Assembly (NCBI GenBank): GCA_949130495.1
Contig: OX422215.1
Coordinates: 7,975,302 to 8,039,301 of the forward strand
From: Sambucus nigra
Lineage: Eukaryota > Streptophyta > Magnoliopsida > Dipsacales > Adoxaceae
Reading direction: 5' to 3'
DNA: 64,000 nt
The translations under genes and the position numbers were made by a program. Below the pieces are notes generated by a model. The model was not told where the DNA came from, did not search any database, and worked only from the letters and a program-made list of their open reading frames with translations. Positions 60,981 through 64,000 of this stretch are shown one piece after another. The number at the start of each line of letters is the position of its first letter. The first letter of the stretch is position 1.

Positions 60981-61124
60981 TTTTAGATAAATGTGCTCTA
61001 TTTGAGGGTTTCCATTTAGTTTTATAAAAATATTTGTTCGCATAATGTCCATATTCATTGAACTTTCTAAATTGAATGTGATAGTATAAGGTAGTTTTGA
61101 ATAAACTTATGTGCACCCTTATTT

Positions 61125-61255
61125 GGTATCTTCATTGGTACCCTCTAATAAGACAAGGCAACAAAAGATTGTACTTGTTGTTGTGGGTCCCATCAGGGCA
61201 ACAAGTACAACCTTTTGTTGCCTTGTCTTATCAGAGAGTACCAAATGAGGATACA
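61125..61255. mobile_element. Small foldback (MITE-like), ~130 bp
   Basis: The left arm (61125-61180) and right arm (61199-61255) are inverted complements over ~55 bp with few mismatches (ataagacaaggcaacaaaag...gtacttgttg). The loop is 18 bp. No flanking duplication is evident. Confidence 0.8.
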
Positions 61256-61521
61256 TGTAGCATTACTCGGTGATTTTTGGGCCTGTCCACATTTGTTTAG
61301 AGAGAGAGGAGTGAGATGGGTTATCGAGTATAGAGTTGTGGTTAGAGGTAGTGTTTATTTTTGTGAGAGTGATGATTAGGAAATGTGGGGTTGTTAGTTT
61401 TTTGTGTAGTTGGTAGCTAAGGTTGGGGAATTTATTTAGTGTGTTTAGTATGGAAAAGGGGTGAGAGGTGATGGAAGTGGGTAGGTGTTTGTGAATGTAT
61501 AGAATTAATGTATGAATGGCT

Positions 61522-61527
61522 AGTGTT

Positions 61528-61567
<40 letters not shown>

Positions 61568-61700
61568 CAGCACACAAAATCATAAGCTTAAGAACTAAAA
61601 CCCACACACAAAAACATATATGTGTATTTGTGCTTTATATATGTTTTTATGTGTGGTTCTTAGTTCTTAATCTTATGATTTTGTTTACTGTATATATATA
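61522..61700. mobile_element. Palindromic foldback, copy 1, with GT/AT tract
   Basis: A (GT)n(AT)n tract is followed by arms cacacaaaatcataag ... aaaaacatatat and atatatgtttttatgtg ... cttatgattttgt. The same family recurs at 62355-62640. Confidence 0.8.
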
Positions 61701-61705
61701 CCACA

Positions 61706-62275
61706 TGTAAAATAATAAGAATTATTTAGAACATGAAATTAATTCTTACATGATCTTAATATAATCATGCAATCACAAATTCATTTTTAACTACAAATTA
61801 TATGGAAAAATACCTTTTTCCATGAAGACTTGATTTGTTTGTAGTCCTTGATGTGTCTTGAGAAAAGCTCCTCCAAATGATACAGAATCTCTTTAGCAAA
61901 CAATCAGAATTTCAAAATATGAAAAATTTGGAGAATCAGGATTTTGTCTTCCTAGCCCAAATATATTTTTGTGTGTTCTTGTGTACCAAATGGTGGAGAT
62001 TGGTTCACTATATATAAGGTGGAAGGGGATCCGAAATTCCCTTTTAAAACTCATCATCTACCATCCACTAAAGTAGCTAAAGGGACTCACAATATACCAA
62101 AAGTCATGTGACCTTTGGAATAATAATTTTTCTACGATTAATACATTAATTTAATCAAGCTCGTCCCCTTATTTGGACCACACTAATTAGGAGAAATAAT
62201 TTATTTATTTAATTTATAATTACAAAATTTGGCCGAATTCTGTAATTATTAAGTAATTAAATATTAATTCTAACA
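61706..62275 (-). repeat. Candidate copia solo LTR (~570 bp)
   Basis: On the minus strand it starts TGTTAGAATTAATATT and ends ATTATTTTACA (TG...CA). It contains a cttatatatag TATA-like box (about 62008-62019) and the typical AT-rich U3. There is no partner and no clear target duplication (ccaca versus gtcat), so borders need checking. Confidence 0.6.
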
Positions 62276-62284
62276 GTCATATAT

Positions 62285-62289
62285 CTACA

Positions 62290-62352
<63 letters not shown>
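62285..62352. repeat. (CA)n(AT)n microsatellite
   Basis: A CA run followed directly by an AT run. It mirrors the GT/AT run at 61522-61566 in inverted orientation. Confidence 0.95.
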
Positions 62353-62354
<2 letters not shown>

Positions 62355-62356
<2 letters not shown>

Positions 62357-62640
62357 TAATAACACAAATAGTAAATATATATATCTATAACACACAAAAT
62401 CATAAGATTAAGAACTAAGACCCAGACATAAAAACATATATAAAGCACAAATACACATATATGTTTTTGTGTGTGGGTTTTTGTGCTGAGCACACAAAAT
62501 CATAAGATTAAGAACTAAAACCCACACACAAAAACATATATGTGTATTTGTGCTTTATATATGTTTTTATGTGTGGGTCTTAGTTCTTAATCTTAAGATT
62601 TTGTGTGTTGTAGATATATATATTTACTATTTGTGTTACT
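62355..62640. mobile_element. Large palindrome, copies 2 and 3 of the foldback family
   Basis: Arms begin gtaataacacaaatagtaaata and end with the complement near 62640. Inside are two partial copies of the cacacaaaatcataag unit, so a foldback seems to have been inserted into or duplicated within another. The right arm has about 22 extra bases near 62493. Confidence 0.8.
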
Positions 62641-62655
62641 ATATATATATACACA

Positions 62656-64000
62656 CACTACAAAAAAAGTTGCTTTTAAAACCGTATTTTTTTAGACAGA
62701 CAAACTATAGTCTTTAAAACATATTTTTTGAGACGAATATATTTTTCTGTCTCAAAAACCTTTTTTTTAAGACTACTAATTATACCCGTCTCAAAAGAGG
62801 TCACTTTTTGAGACGGTTAATTACTCTCGTCTTATAAAGTAAATCGAATGAGACCGCACAATATTGACTGTCATAAAAGATATATGAAATAAGATGGCTA
62901 AAAAAGCTATGTTCCCTCCTTAAAACACTTTTCATCTCCCGTCTTACTCTACCCAATTTTTTTTTTAAAAAAGAAAGACATCGTCTAGTTACTCACCCTC
63001 TCTCCCCTCCTCTCACGATGGTCAGCGCCCGCACCATCTCGGTACTCCACCATTGGGTCATTGTCGAAATCTTCCTCTATCATCGATCTCAGGTTTGTTC
63101 TCCCTCTCTCTCTCTCTCACTCACACACATTCACACTCACCCACATACGCAAACACATACATACACACTCACGCACACAGTGATGCACCCACAAATACAC
63201 ATGAACACAAATCTTCAAAGTTAGACTTTCCAATTTAATTTTGTGTGGGGTAGAACAAATACAATCTTTAAATTTAGGGTTTTCATTTTTATTTTCAATT
63301 TAATTTTCTATCATTAACTCACCCTCACTTTGAAAAATTCAATTATTGATATAATTATTAGGAAAATATAATTACAAAAATCAATTTATTATTGAAAAAC
63401 CAAATCATCATTCAATCTGTTATATTAAATGCAAGATTTTTATAATTATCTACAATATGTTTGAGACTACAAAAAATTACTATAATTTTTTTTTGATGTT
63501 TTCTTTCCTAATTTTTTTATTATGACTTTTTACAATTCTTTTATTCAGTTTTACTCACTCAACTTTGATTGAAGGTCTAAAAAAATCTCAATGAGAATTA
63601 AGGTAAATACTTTTAGTATTTGATTATTATTCTTTTATTTGTGCTAATTATACGTGATTCATGGTTATCAGTATGTGAGCCTTACTTTAGTTAGATTTTG
63701 AACTAATTATCACTATTTGGGTTGTTTTGCTAACATAGGAGCAACTGCTTGTGGTTTTAGGCCACATTTGGAACCAATTTTCACATAGTTTTGATGAAGT
63801 GTGTGAACTGAGCAATAAATTAATCATGTTTTTTTATAGTTATCAGTATTTGAGCCTTACTTTAGTTAGATTTTGAACCAATTATCAATATTTGAGTTAG
63901 TTTTATTAGCGTAGGAGCAACTGTTTGTGGTTTTGGGCCACATTTGGAACTATCCTTCATATAGTTTTGGTGAAGTGTGTGAAATGAACGACTTATTAAT
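62656..64000 (+). mobile_element. CACTA (En/Spm) transposon terminus, runs off window
   Basis: CACTACAAAAAAAG at 62656 is a typical CACTA terminal inverted repeat. Subterminal motifs ttttgagacg or their complement cgtctcaaaa recur at about 62727, 62749, 62786 and 62805, in both orientations, as expected for transposase binding sites. No transposase is visible by 64000. The other terminus lies outside or is lost. The small ORFs at 63018-63238 span CT/CA repeats and are not supported; an aggtttgt near 63090 could be a splice donor. Confidence 0.75.
63665..64000. repeat. ~175-bp tandem duplication
   Basis: ttatcagtatgtgagcc (63665) recurs as ttatcagtatttgagcc (63840). The two 175-bp copies are collinear (gagcaactgcttgtggtttt / gagcaactgtttgtggtttt). 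The second reaches the window end, so more copies may follow. Confidence 0.9.

Noticed and set aside
61263..62493. ORFs with Tyr-Ile and His-Thr runs
   Set aside because: Translations of AT, GT and CA microsatellites.
63018..63238. Two overlapping ORFs in the CACTA end as captured gene exons
   Set aside because: Mostly CT/CA simple repeat; the possible splice donor near 63090 alone is not enough.

Overview
The window looks like repeat-rich heterochromatin from a flowering plant. It is a stack of nested LTR retrotransposons, relics of older elements, foldback MITEs, AT-rich microsatellites and one CACTA transposon end. I found no convincing host gene and no rRNA or tRNA gene. The evidence is Ty1/copia and Ty3/gypsy proteins of plant-specific lineages (SIRE/Maximus, Tat/Ogre, Del/Tekay), plant-type primer binding sites, long LTRs and plant-type introns. 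I cannot name the species.

Layout. (1) 1-5340: a Ty1/copia SIRE-type element in the order pol, ~2 kb LTR, PBS, gag, so a single LTR separates the end of one copy from the start of another. (2) ~5341-48740: a decayed minus-strand Tat/Ogre-like Ty3/gypsy element ('O') that hosts three later insertions. These are 'A', a Del/Tekay-type element with 3.1 kb LTRs (5757-15740); 'T', a minus-strand Tat element with every main domain except protease (17830-29695); and 'L', a minus-strand non-autonomous large derivative (34823-41455). Each has a 5-bp target duplication with one mismatch (cgatc/agatc, ggcgt/ggcat, gtcgt/gtcat). O itself reads, in its own sense: 5' LTR (about 48740-46490), PBS, gag, protease, RT/RNase H, second RNase H, integrase, then plus-strand (antisense) gene relics and a 40-bp tandem array that ends against copia gag sequence. 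(3) 48741-56886: a second, minus-strand Del/Tekay-type element ('E') whose distal LTR is truncated at the junction with O. (4) 56887-64000: a graveyard containing a duplicated GC-rich repeat, Tat-like fragments, a third Del/Tekay-type LTR fragment, two copia LTR remnants, a family of palindromic foldbacks and the terminus of a CACTA element that runs to the window end.

The most interesting biology is in the two Tat elements. Both carry plus-strand genes opposite to their pol genes, with recognisable introns, TATA-like boxes and poly(A)-like signals. In T there are two consecutive genes, one with a Transposase_28-like head and a coiled coil and one coiled-coil only. In O there are a DUF7745-like gene and a second unidentified intron-bearing gene. 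Antisense extra ORFs in Tat elements are known in outline. The paired, intron-containing arrangement seen twice here, and the dyad-containing 40-bp and 42-bp arrays beside them, deserve follow-up. T landed between a putative promoter and the start codon of one of O's antisense genes.
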